Assembly: GCF_026151205.1 (NCBI RefSeq)
Contig: NC_087072.1
Location: 3,183,375 to 3,243,374 of the forward strand
Length of the DNA: 60,000 bases
Origin: Bolinopsis microptera
Taxonomy: Eukaryota > Ctenophora > Tentaculata > Lobata > Bolinopsidae
Direction of reading: 5' to 3'
Positions within the stretch are counted from its first letter, which is position 1, and the number at the start of each line of letters is the position of its first letter. The notes under the pieces are model-generated. The model was given only the letters and a program-made list of their open reading frames with translations. It made no database searches and was not told the DNA's origin. The position numbers and the translations under genes were made by a program. Below are positions 46,487 to 58,400 of the stretch, piece by piece.

Positions 46487-49400
46487 ATGATGAGCCCAGA
46501 AGGGAAACTAATGATGCATGTGGGTCTTCCTCCCCCTTTAACTGCCTTCAGTGCCAGTAGAAAAACTCAGCTCAAAAAATCCAGGTTAGAATGGATACTG
46601 TTTTAACAAAGTCTCCCATTCCATAAAGTTCACTTAAAGTCTAACTTGAAAAATCATATTTTGAACTTTTAATCTCATGTTTGTCTCACTTAGGTTGCTG
46701 ACGTTTATTTTCGTGGGTAACTTTTAAGGCAATCAATCAAACGACTAAAATTTATTCAACTCTGGATGTAAATCTAGCTTCAATTTACAGTAGGTCTGAA
46801 CATATGAATCATTCAGGCCAGCCACATCTACTAATACGGTGAAGTTCGCCCCTTCATCCAGAAGGTCTTCGGAATCAGTGACAATACCCCAGAGAGCTTC
46901 TGATGATTACATCCGACGTCCTGAACATTGGTTTGAACTTTTCAAGAGATGTCGTTTCTGAAAGTGCTCCTTCTGCTTTGAGATTTGAACAGATTAGGGC
47001 TAGAGATATATACAGTGCACCCAAGACTTTGCTGTCATCAAAGAAAAGTGTCGTCAACAAAGGAATACAAGGAAGACACAATGCTATTGGAGACCCAATA
47101 CCACATTTACCTTGTGCATTGACTGGTAATGTAACCATAAATGATTTTTTAAATGAGATAAAATGTTCGAATTATAACTGATCATAAGATTTAATAATCT
47201 ATTTTAATCTCGAATGGTTATAATAACATTTTGTAAAGTGAGATCATCACCTTATTTAGGGTTAAATATTTTCAGTTCCTGCTGAAAATGTCGACTTGAG
47301 AAGAACCAAAGCATACCCTGTTAAGCCTTACCTCAAAAAAGTTGTGAGTTTGATGTGTTTCAATTTGTTAAGCATGTAATTCAGGCAATGGAATTAGTTA
47401 GCAGTTCTTAAGATCCTAATTGGCTCGAGGTAAATTATATAATGGAGGTTCCCTAGAGATGAACGGGAGGTATTGGTAAATATCTTATAAACAAATTTTT
47501 GTTTAACTGAATAATTGCCATCACAAATTTAAAAGAAACAAAATAGCTATTATGATACTCTGAACATCACTATCAGTTACATTTGTTGGTGTTCAGCTAT
47601 ATGTTTTCTTCTAGTTCTATGTTAAAATTGAGCAGGTACAAGAGGAGGAGAGCATAGCAGCGCAGACAAGCGTTGCAGCATCAACTACTCAATGGGACGA
47701 GTATGTCCTCAATAAACTGAGTTTTGACACAGCAGACATCATTGTGAATCGACATTCTCATGGTCTTCAGAGGGAGAGGCTTCAGCAGAAGGTCTCGTTT
47801 TTTTACACGTGTTTTACACGTGTTTGGTTTTTTTTTTAATATGTACTGTATTGTTAAAACAGATCTTAATCTTTGGGCACGAATTTCTTTATAGTTTTGA
47901 TATCAGAGAAACAAATTTTTTCCTTAAAATGAATCAAAATCATCAGTCTCTTTATTTAGTATGAAGATACTGCTAATTAACAAGCTCCTCTACACTCTAC
48001 AGGTACTAAGTGATGCTAAAGATGAGGTAGATAGCATTATTTTCCAGGAGACCCAGTTCATGGAGGTCGAACCAATACTTGTTGAGAGGTATTTGTAGTC
48101 ACATTTAAAATATACTCGATGAAAAGCATATCATGCAATCATATTTGCACATATTGTTTACATATCAACTGCACAGACCACACATGGTTTATAACTGAAG
48201 TATGTACCAGGAAGCACGGTATAGAAGCTGACTCTAGCAAGGTGTCGCTCTCCAGTTTTGTATTGTCAGAGTCAGACAAGGAAACAGTTGTTACCAAGAC
48301 TAAAGAGGAGAAACCTAGCGTAATGGAGGAGGAGCACTATCCTGCTTACTTAGGTACAATGTCTAGTTTGTCATATAAATCTGAAAATAACTGTTACCAC
48401 AAATTCACAAAGTATCATGTTATCAATTGTATGAATATTCATTGGGAATACATTGTACCACAAACAAGGATTGCAAAGCAATGTTTTCCACTCCTCGAAA
48501 TCTAAAGTTGACAACTTAGACTCAGGTAAGCCTCTGCAAAGAAACTACATGGAGAAGTTCATGACAAAAGCTCAGAGGAAAAGGGAGCACCAGCCGGCAG
48601 ATGATAGATATATTAGTAGCAACTATAACAGGCATAAGATACTGAACGACATAGAGCCGTTCACTGAAGATATACTTCAAGGTAGGTCTCAGTTCTTTAA
48701 TCTTTATACTTCAAAAATTACTGAATCAGTATGTTTTTGTTTACCTTTCCATATCCATGGAAAACAGAAAAGAAAGCCGGGTCCTTAATGAAATCATGAC
48801 ACTTTGCTCCAGGTAAGTTATCTATACACCATCCCGGCAACAGAAGCAAGATTATATTCGACACACAGACCCAATACAAACGGGATCTGATCCCGCTGTA
48901 TCCCCAACAACCCACCACGTGGGGTCCCCCTAAACAACTACACAAACGTCTCAACGTCCCCATCAAGGGAGCCAGACCTTGGAAAAACTACCCACATCTT
49001 ATCATAGTATGGTCTTATTGCACTTCTCTTTTTGTGTGTTGTTCAGTTCTCCCTACAGTGAATAATGCAACAATATTGTTTACTGATTTCAATCACCAGA
49101 TTATACCTTATACTAATTGTCCCTAATAATTTGCAAGACGACCTACAATCACCAGATTATACCTTATACTAATTGTCCCTAATAATTTGCAATCACCAGA
49201 TTATACCTTATACTAATTGTCCCTAATAATTTGAAATCACCAGATTATACCTTATACTAATTGTCCCTAATAATTTGCAAGACGACCTATCAATGTCAAG
49301 TTCTGAACGACATGACGTCAGAGTCAGACGAGCGCACTACACCCGGCCTCTCCGACAACTTGCTGGACAGTGACGAGCTGACACACGACTTGCTCCTGGG

Positions 49401-52400
49401 TGCGCTGTCTACCTGGCGTACCACGTGGTATCTGGATAACAAGTGGAGAGATAGTAGTCTGGAGAATCTTATTGTGGTAAATTTATTTGGAATAATATTA
49501 TCATTTTAAAAATTAAAGTGCACCCAACTTATCTAGATTCAATGTTTTAAAGTTTACTCTTTTAATACTTACTCTCTTAATATTTACTCTTTTATACTTT
49601 GATAGTTGGTGACGAAGTGAGAGTCTCCACTCACTGTTTCAAATAATTAGTTGTCGACGTTTCAGCAACACGCCTTTGTCATAGACACTACGTCACCAAC
49701 TATCAAACTATATGATCGACCTACTCAAAAGAGCGAAGAAAGATTACCAATTTACTGTTTTAGTACTTACTGTTTTTAACTTTGTAAACTACTGTCAGGA
49801 TATGAAAGATATTAGTGAACATGTGAGGATCACCGCAGCTATAGCTTGTGGAGCTGCTCTGGGGTTCCGATCAGACTGGGACCTGGGTGAGTGTTACCTG
49901 TTACATTACCTGTTACGTTACCTGTTACATTACCTGTTGCATAACACAGCAGCTATAGCTTGTGGAGCTGCTCTGGAATTCCGGGCAGACTGGGACCTGG
50001 GTGAGTGTTACATGTTACATTACCTGTTACATTACCTGTTACATTACCTGTTGCATTACACGGCAGCTATAGCTTGTGGAGCTGCTCTGGGATTCCGGTC
50101 AGACTGGGACCTGGGTGAGTGTTACATGTTACATTACCTGTTACATTACCTGTTACATTACCTGTTGCATTACACGGCAGCTATAGCTTGTGGAGCTGCT
50201 CTGGGATTCCGGTCAGACTGGGACCTGGGTGAGTGGCTTTGTAAAACATGCTACTCTGTTAACTGGCATTTAGCTACGCGAACTTTGTGTGTTTAAAGTT
50301 TATCTTACCACAAGATAAACTTCACTCGGTTCCGCTATCATAACAATATAACATGACAGATGATTTAAGATCTGTTTTTATCTGTTACATTACCTGTTAC
50401 ATTACCTGTTACATTACCTGTTACATTACCTGTTACATTACCTGTTACATTACCTGTTACATTACCTGTTACATTACCTGTTACATTACCTGTTACATTA
50501 CCTGTTACATTAACTGTTACATTACCTGTTACATTACCTGTTACATTACCTGTTACATTTACCTGTTACATTACAGATGAGGAGCCGGAGTTGAAGAGCG
50601 ATGTTGAGGACGGTGATGATGTTCCAATAAGTGGTTACAGAACTTACAGCCCTTCCATTGCTGCTTCCTCCACTGAGAGGTTACCTTCAAATTAATTTTC
50701 ATAGTATTATTGTAAACTACTATTGATTCTCCAGAGAGGTTACCTTCAAATAAATGATATTACAGGGGGGGGGGGGGAGGGCGGGGGAGCCTAAAGTCAG
50801 TACCCATACGTTGGGTCTTATACCACCGCAGTGTTTTATATTTGAGAGTTGTTGCTTTGCAGATGGAATACTGTATCCACTTGTTCGAGGATTCCGTCAC
50901 CAAAATTTGAAAATTCTATTTTTGGGGGCCACACCCAATTAACATTGAATTGCTTAAACTCGTGTTTGTGAACATGTTAGAGACTCCGTTGTAACATATT
51001 ATAGGTCATTTAATCCGGAATATAATCTGAAAAGATGGTGCGAAACGGATTTAAAATGACGAAGTTTATCAAGCAATTTGTTTATCTCGTTATCAAAATT
51101 GTTTGGGTAATCAATGATTACCCAATTACTACACCGTAATTGGGCTCTCTGCACGATTCCCATAATGCAGATCTAGATTCTAGCTTTAACCCAGTCACCT
51201 GATCACACGTAATGAACAAACTCGTTATGCTTCATATCTCGGTCATCTAAGAAGCTAGAACTCTCATTGTTTCAGGACAAACGTAATTTAAATGACCAAA
51301 AAAAATTCAATAAAATTTGGCTCGATCCGACTATCCAAACTATCAAATAAATGCGAAAATGAACCTTCATTTGAAAAAAATGAACACGAATATTTTTCGA
51401 TTTGACAAATTCCTCGAACCAGTGGTGGTAGTAAGTCATACCAGAAAGAATTATTTCAATTGGGCACTCAGTGACTGAGCTATTAAGGCCAACGTATGGG
51501 TACTGACTTTTGGCCCCCATGTAGTATTATTTAAACCACTATTGGTTCTCCACAACTATACTCGTGAATATGTTGCAGTCTGATAACAAATGATATCCTA
51601 GGTCGACGGGCCACGTGGTTGTTGATAATCTGCAGAAGTTGTTGTTTGATAAGAGTGACAGAGTGCAGTGCTCCTCTGCTGTTACTCTTCTCGCTATCGG
51701 TGCTTCTAACGAACGGGTTAGTTCCTCACTTTATTTCATACTGTGGTATTCTTAAGGGGGCCGGGGGGGGGGGGGGGGTCTTCATCAAAATTCTCTCGAA
51801 ATCGACTTTATAGTTGTTTCTGATAGAGGGGAGTGATATCTTTCAGCTGCTTTTGGTCCCATGGAAAAATATTGTTCCTAGCCGAAATTATAGCTGGTCA
51901 AAGGTCAGCGCTTATGTGTAATTGTATTGCGTGAGCGATTTTCAATCGCGCGTTCTGAAAATCGAGTCTAAAAATCTATCTTCTCCTACATTTTTTGAGC
52001 AATCACCCTCAAACTTTCAGGATATGTTCTTAGGATCAGTAAGAAGAGAACTCTAGAGCCAGAATTTTGAGATAGGCCTTTAAAGATTTTTAATTCGATT
52101 TTGAAATTCTTGGACCTTAATTTTTAGAGGTCCAAGAATTTCAAAATCGGATTAAAAATCTTTAAAGGCCTATCTCAAAATTCTGGCTCTAGAGTTCTCT
52201 TCTTACTGATCCAAAGAACATATCCTGAAAGTTTAAGGGGGATTGCTCAAAAAATGTAGGAGAAGATAGATTTTTAGACTCGATTTTCAGAACGCGCGAT
52301 TGAAAATCGCTCGCGCAATACAATTACACATAAGCGCTGACCTTTGACCAGCGATAATTTCGGCTAGGAACAATATTTTTCCATGGGACCAAAAGCAGCT

Positions 52401-55400
52401 GATAGATATCACTCCCCTCTATCAGAAACAACTATAAAGTCGATTTCGAGAGAATTTTGATGAAGACCCCCCCGGCCCCCTTAAAGCCACAAATTCGTGC
52501 AATTAAAAAATTGCTTGTTAGAATTGGAAATAGAAACCCGAATTTTCAAAATCTGATTCACTTATCATACCAAAGTACGAAACACAAAAATATTTGAAAC
52601 GTTAAGAATACAAATCTTTGCTACTAGAGACTCATATCTAAGTTATTTTATTTTATCACATCGTCCCGAAATAAAAGATTAAAAAACTATAAATTTTCGT
52701 TTCGGAAAATCTCATTAAAATGAGTAAATTTTCAGGTTTGTAGGTGTTATAATAATATGATACTATTACTATTTTCTTTGCCATTATCACCCACTACAAT
52801 TGAATACTGACAACCGGTTAAACTCAAAATAGCTGCACATCAATTAGTAGAAACTATTCGTTCAGTCATCGCCAGCTAAACACTATTAAACTTCTAATCA
52901 GTTTCATGTAGCTAAAAACGTAGCAGAAACATAGACTACTAGCATAAAAAAGCAACTGGCTGACATGAAAAACCTCAAACTGTGGTTATAAACGAGCCAC
53001 GAGGTGTACCCAGTATGTTATGAAGTTATGATTTTGCACGCCAACCCACGTACCCAATCTAAACAATGCTAAAGGGTCTACTTCCTAAAGAAAACAGCGC
53101 ACGCGATAAATATCTTTTAATTTTAAGTGCGCGCGTTGCTAAGCGACATGCGCGGCGTTATCAATTCTGCTGAATTAAATTGGGAAACGCAAAGCCATGC
53201 AGCTGAGCTGCATGCAGTGCTCTCCTGCACATCGCAAACCTTATTATAATTGTCATGCAACTCTAAAACCGGCGCATATTCAACTATGTTGGCTATCATT
53301 TGAACTGAGCCTGTCACGACGCCGCAGTACGATTTCATAATACCCTCTATTTAAAATTTTGCCGGAAAAAATATGGAAACTTGTCACCTGCACATTGAGC
53401 TTAGCTCCCAGTTGCTTCAATAACGCTTTCAAAAGATTTCTTCGGTAAAATTTAACACCTCTTATCAAGTTTATCGTTTTGTCAGGCTAAACAGGTGCTA
53501 TTACGAGCATTACACAGAGTGAACTCTATGGTAGCAGACACGTGGGCGGCTGTACAGTGTTTGGCGATGGAGAATGTGACAGAGAGGATTGTTGTTGATA
53601 AACTCATCACCATGACTCAGTCCCTTGACACTCTCATCCGAGTTACGGCTACCAAACTTCTAGTCCGACTTAGTCACCATTCGGTTAGCCATCTTTTAAT
53701 ATGTCGAACGTTAAGTTTTTGGTTTAGGGAGCAACTCGCCACAGGATCGAATTAAAAGTATACAGGGTGGCCTAGTCCCCAGAGTAATAATGTACTGTGA
53801 ACATAAATATAATGAGAATAACCACCGACCCTGTATTATACCGGACAATTAGGCAGGGTACTCGTTTGTTTCCACAGTGGTTTTATGCACTGAAAATTCG
53901 CATAATAACCTGTGTTCTTTTTTAGCTCAAATTATCTTGTTTATGTTAAATTTCCCAGGATGTTATCTTGTTTATGGTGGCTGATGAACTCAACAATAGG
54001 CTGTGGATCAACAGATACATGGCATGCAAAGTCATACAAAAGATTCACACCCGTAAGAAATATATCTATATATAATATGCGTGGGATAAATGTATAATAT
54101 CATTCCTAGCATACTTATGTTAATGTTATAGTAAAATAGTTCAAGTAGTCGATTATTTACAGTTCATTTTCTAAGGATTGTGTTCATCGATACTGGCGAA
54201 GTTCCTCATTCCTTCTCGATCATTAGAAAATAGATTGTCCGTGCAGATGATTAGTCGTAGAGAGAGGTCATAAGTCGGTAAGATTTGATTGCCCTGTCAT
54301 TATCTGAACGTACGACGCACCATACATTTACCACCAACCCGACTTCGATGACTTGTGGAGCTCTAACCTTGATGAAAATGTAGTATAATCTGTCCGGATC
54401 AATAACCCTGTGCACTCTGTTCCTCGGCCGTTCTATCTTCGTCTCGAACCCGTCCTTTTGACGGTCGTTGAAACAGAAGAGCTTATACTCGCCCATTTGG
54501 TACTTGTTCTCCAGGGACATTATGATGGTTGTTACTCTTCCCGCCTTTATGGTCCACGCACTGGGCTGAATGTGTTCAGTCTTCAGGCAGGTTGTGGTCG
54601 GTTTTATTTCCGTGTTTTGGATCCTGAGGAATGTGTTTCCAGCCACTGTGGTACCTCGAACTGCTACCTTGAACGGAATTTTTGGAACTCTGATTTCCAC
54701 ATACCACTTGCTTTCGTCACTTGTGTTTAGTCTGAAGATTTCATCGTAAGATTCACCATTCAATAAAACGTGGATCCTGCTTGTTGCATCAATAGAGTCT
54801 CTCTGAGTGAGTGTTATAATCATTTTAGCTGTGTCGCCTGCACAGGGTTCCTTTGTCCGCTCCACATTCCCATTGGACGCTGCTTGCTCGAAGCCCACAT
54901 CAAACCCAATACTGAAATCTCCAAACGTTTTGGCAGAGAAAGTCCAGGGGTTGTCAAAGGAGCTAGGGACCTTAATCTTCCAAACACCGACACAAGGACA
55001 GTGAACTGCGTAGTGGACAATGTTTCCAAACCTGCTTCCGGTTTCCTGGTTGTGGGTGTTACAGTTTTCTTGGGGTGTCATGGTGATACCGTCTAGCAGC
55101 CGTCTGTCTGCACGGTTCTTGAACGTCACCTGCATCGCCAGCCGACCAACTGTTTCATCCACGTAGAAAACGAAAGTGGAGAAATCTGCTTGTCTTCTCC
55201 TCCTGAGGAGGAAGTGCGCGCTCAGCTCATTGCTCATATCTCTCTTCTTTCTTTTCCAGTCCTCGTCTTCGTCCCAATCGTCTTCGTCCCAATCGTCGTA
55301 AGCAAGATATGAACCCCCTTCTGTCCCCTCGGCCACTATATCTGTCATTCTGTACAGCTCTTCATCCTCGAGCCTGTAGATGCTGCCCCCAGTAGAAGCG

Positions 55401-58400
55401 GCCAGTCTGGTGAAGTTGCCGTCAACCTCGTCTCCACAGATCCCTGTCAGGACAAAATTCAAAGTTTGTGAGAAATCCTTGGCCCAATCCTCCACGCTAG
55501 TCACAAGATCTTCACTGCAGTCCTTGCTGGAAGCGTCCGTGAACACGAAGATGGGAGATTGGCTGAACATGTCACTGTACAATAACATCTGTTCGATCGC
55601 CTGACATGTCATCTCTGGACAGTCCCCTCCCATGGACGCCACTATTTTACTATTCACGTGATTTACTGCTTGAGTGGGCTCCCAATAGGCGGTTGGCTGT
55701 TCATAGTCAGGATCTCCGAAAGTCATGATTACAAAGTTGTAAATTATATCGTCATAATAAAGCTCTGTTTCAAGGAAGCTCTCCGTGATTCTGGTTACCT
55801 GGAATGTTTCAAATTAGACTCTTGGATACTGGGAAAAACATTAGTACATAGTGTAGTTGTGTAACATAGGAATCCAAGCTAATTTTCTACCTAGCTACAC
55901 AAATAACTTGAGAAGAAACTTGAGATTATTGGGCATAACATAAAATAGATTATTTTAGGCCTGAGAATTTAAAAAAACCTAATGGGGGGGGCCAATGGCA
56001 TAAATGGAGAAAATGGAGAATTACTCATGGGTTTTTCCATTTTCTCCATAGAAATAGTCTCCATTTTATGCCATTTTATGCCATGGAAAACCTGAAAAAT
56101 TTAGAATTTCGAGAAAAATTATTTTAAAAAAAGATATTTTCGGCCAATAATGAACAGAGTATCATGAAACATGGAGAAAAGTGGTTTTCAGAAAAACTTT
56201 GAAAAATGTTGACTTAGAAAATTTTCGGTCCGAGTCATTTTCGATACGTACCTCCCGTATCGAGAGCTCCCGATTCCGAGCTCGTGTTGCAAAGGGGAGG
56301 CCTGCCTTCCGAGATCGCATTACCTCGAGTCCAAAATTGTGTATCGAGGGGAAGGTGTGGACTTGGAAAAACCGAAAAAATATTTTCGGCCAATAATGAA
56401 CAGAGTATCATGAAACATGGAGAAAAGTGGTTTTCAGAAAAACTTTGAAAAATGTTGACTTAGAAAATGTTCGGTCCGAGTCATTTTCGATACGTACCTC
56501 CCGTATCGAGAGCTCCCGATTCCGAGCTCGTGTTGCAAAGGGGAGGCCTGCCTTCCGAGATCGCATTACTTCGAGTCCAAAATTGTGTATCGAGGGGAAG
56601 GTGTGGACTTCGAAAAACCGAAAAAATATTTTCGGCAAATAATGAACAGAGTAGCATGAAACGTGGAGAAAAGCGGTTTTCAGAAAAAATTTGAAAAATT
56701 TTGACTTAGAAAATTACCCCTCGCTCGGTACACAATTTTGGACTCGAGGCTTCCCCCTGGTAATGCGATCTCGGAAGGCAGGCCTCCCCTTTGCAACACG
56801 AGCTCGGAATCGGGAGCTCTCGATACGAGAGGTACGTATCGATAATGACTCGGGCCGAAAATTTTCTAAGTCAAAATTTTTCAAAGTTTTTCTATGCTAC
56901 CCTCTTCATTATAAGCCGAAAATATTTTTTTTGGTTTTTCGGTTTATCGAAGTCTGCACCTACCCCTCGATACACAAATTTGGACTCGAGGCTTCCCCCT
57001 GGTAATGCGATCTCGGAAGGCAGGGCTCCCCTTTGCAGTGCGAGCTTGTTTCGACTGTCGAGGATGTAGGTCTCACTTCTCAGTGCCTATTACTCTCCCC
57101 TATTACTCACTCCTGCTGTAGCCTGTAGAAATAACTTTACACTAGGCTTGAGTAATTATGAGTTTGCCTGAAGTGTGCCTCTACTAACCTAGTATAAGCA
57201 TCTAGTAGCCTACTATGAGCTTTCATAAGCTTGTTACGCCCCTAGTAAGCGTAAATAAACATGTTAGGATGTCCAATTTAGGTGTTAAATGGTGTTAAAG
57301 ATGAAATTTCGAAGACAAAATTCATGGCATAAAATGGAGAAAATGGAGAATTACTCATGGGTTTTTCCATTTTCTCCATAGAAAAAGTCTCCATTTTATG
57401 CCATTTTATGCCATTTTATGCCATTGGCCCCCCCCCCCCAACCTAATATAATAAACACATTGAAAGTACCTGGTCGATATCGTCAGCCATAGAGCCGGTG
57501 TTATCTATTAATAAACCCAGAGAAGCAGAATTATACAAATCCAACTGTTCAATGATCTCATCCGTAGTCAGAGACTCTGTCAGCTCTCCATAAAGCTCGT
57601 CCCAAGCACTCGCACTGGATCGTCCTACTGATCTCTGAGTGGTCTCCTTGCGTTTCATGTAGTGAGCTAATGCTTCAGCGCAGATCTCACGGTTCATATC
57701 TCTGTTCTTGCAATGCTTGAGAGCTTCTTTACAAGCATCAGCTTTCGTCTCAGGAGCTAATTTTCTAATTCTAACATTGTCAGCATCGTTTTTCATCTTC
57801 ATTAGTACTTTCTCGGCACTATTTAGCACGCTGTTCTGACCAGATCGTCCAGATATAGCTGCAATCCTGCAGGGGTCTGCTTGCCTACCGATGTGTGCTA
57901 TCCATGGCTTGATTCTCTCCTTATGCTTTGCCCTCAAAATCGTCTTGAAGTGCGCAAATTGTTCGTCCGCCTGTACCCCATTAAAGCGGAGTAAAGCTAA
58001 AGCAAAACAAAGTAACATCGTTTACAAATGGGCCGATCAACAAAAAGGGTTGACTTATGTGTATAAGGTGTTGAGTTACGGGGTTATAACCCAGCCAGGG
58101 CGCGGTAATCTCCTTATCTTATTCTACTAATTAGATTTCTATTGATAATTACCAGTACCATTAGCCGGGTGACTCCACTGTTTATTTACAAACTGCTAGG
58201 TTTAAAAGAGGAAGATTTATATTTACTGACTTCATATCCTATGAATCAAAATCTTGTCAATGCTTATCTACCAATAATAAATAAATCTATCAAGGATGTT
58301 GGCAGTTATCCAAAATCTTCAACTGGCGAATGATAATAAACGGATTATATTTACTAGGACTAATATACCCATTGCATTACCCATGCTAACAGACTGTAAT

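Noticed and set aside
50353-50580. ORF of repeated CYIT
   Set aside because: Frame through the 12-bp microsatellite CTGTTACATTAC; intronic.
54410-55096. Plus-strand ORFs over the vWA gene
   Set aside because: Shadows of the minus-strand coding exon, where the vWA motifs are clear.
56181-56642. Two nearly identical 71-codon ORFs
   Set aside because: They are the same frame in the two 246-bp tandem units of the 1456-bp element; no family motif, no start or splice context.
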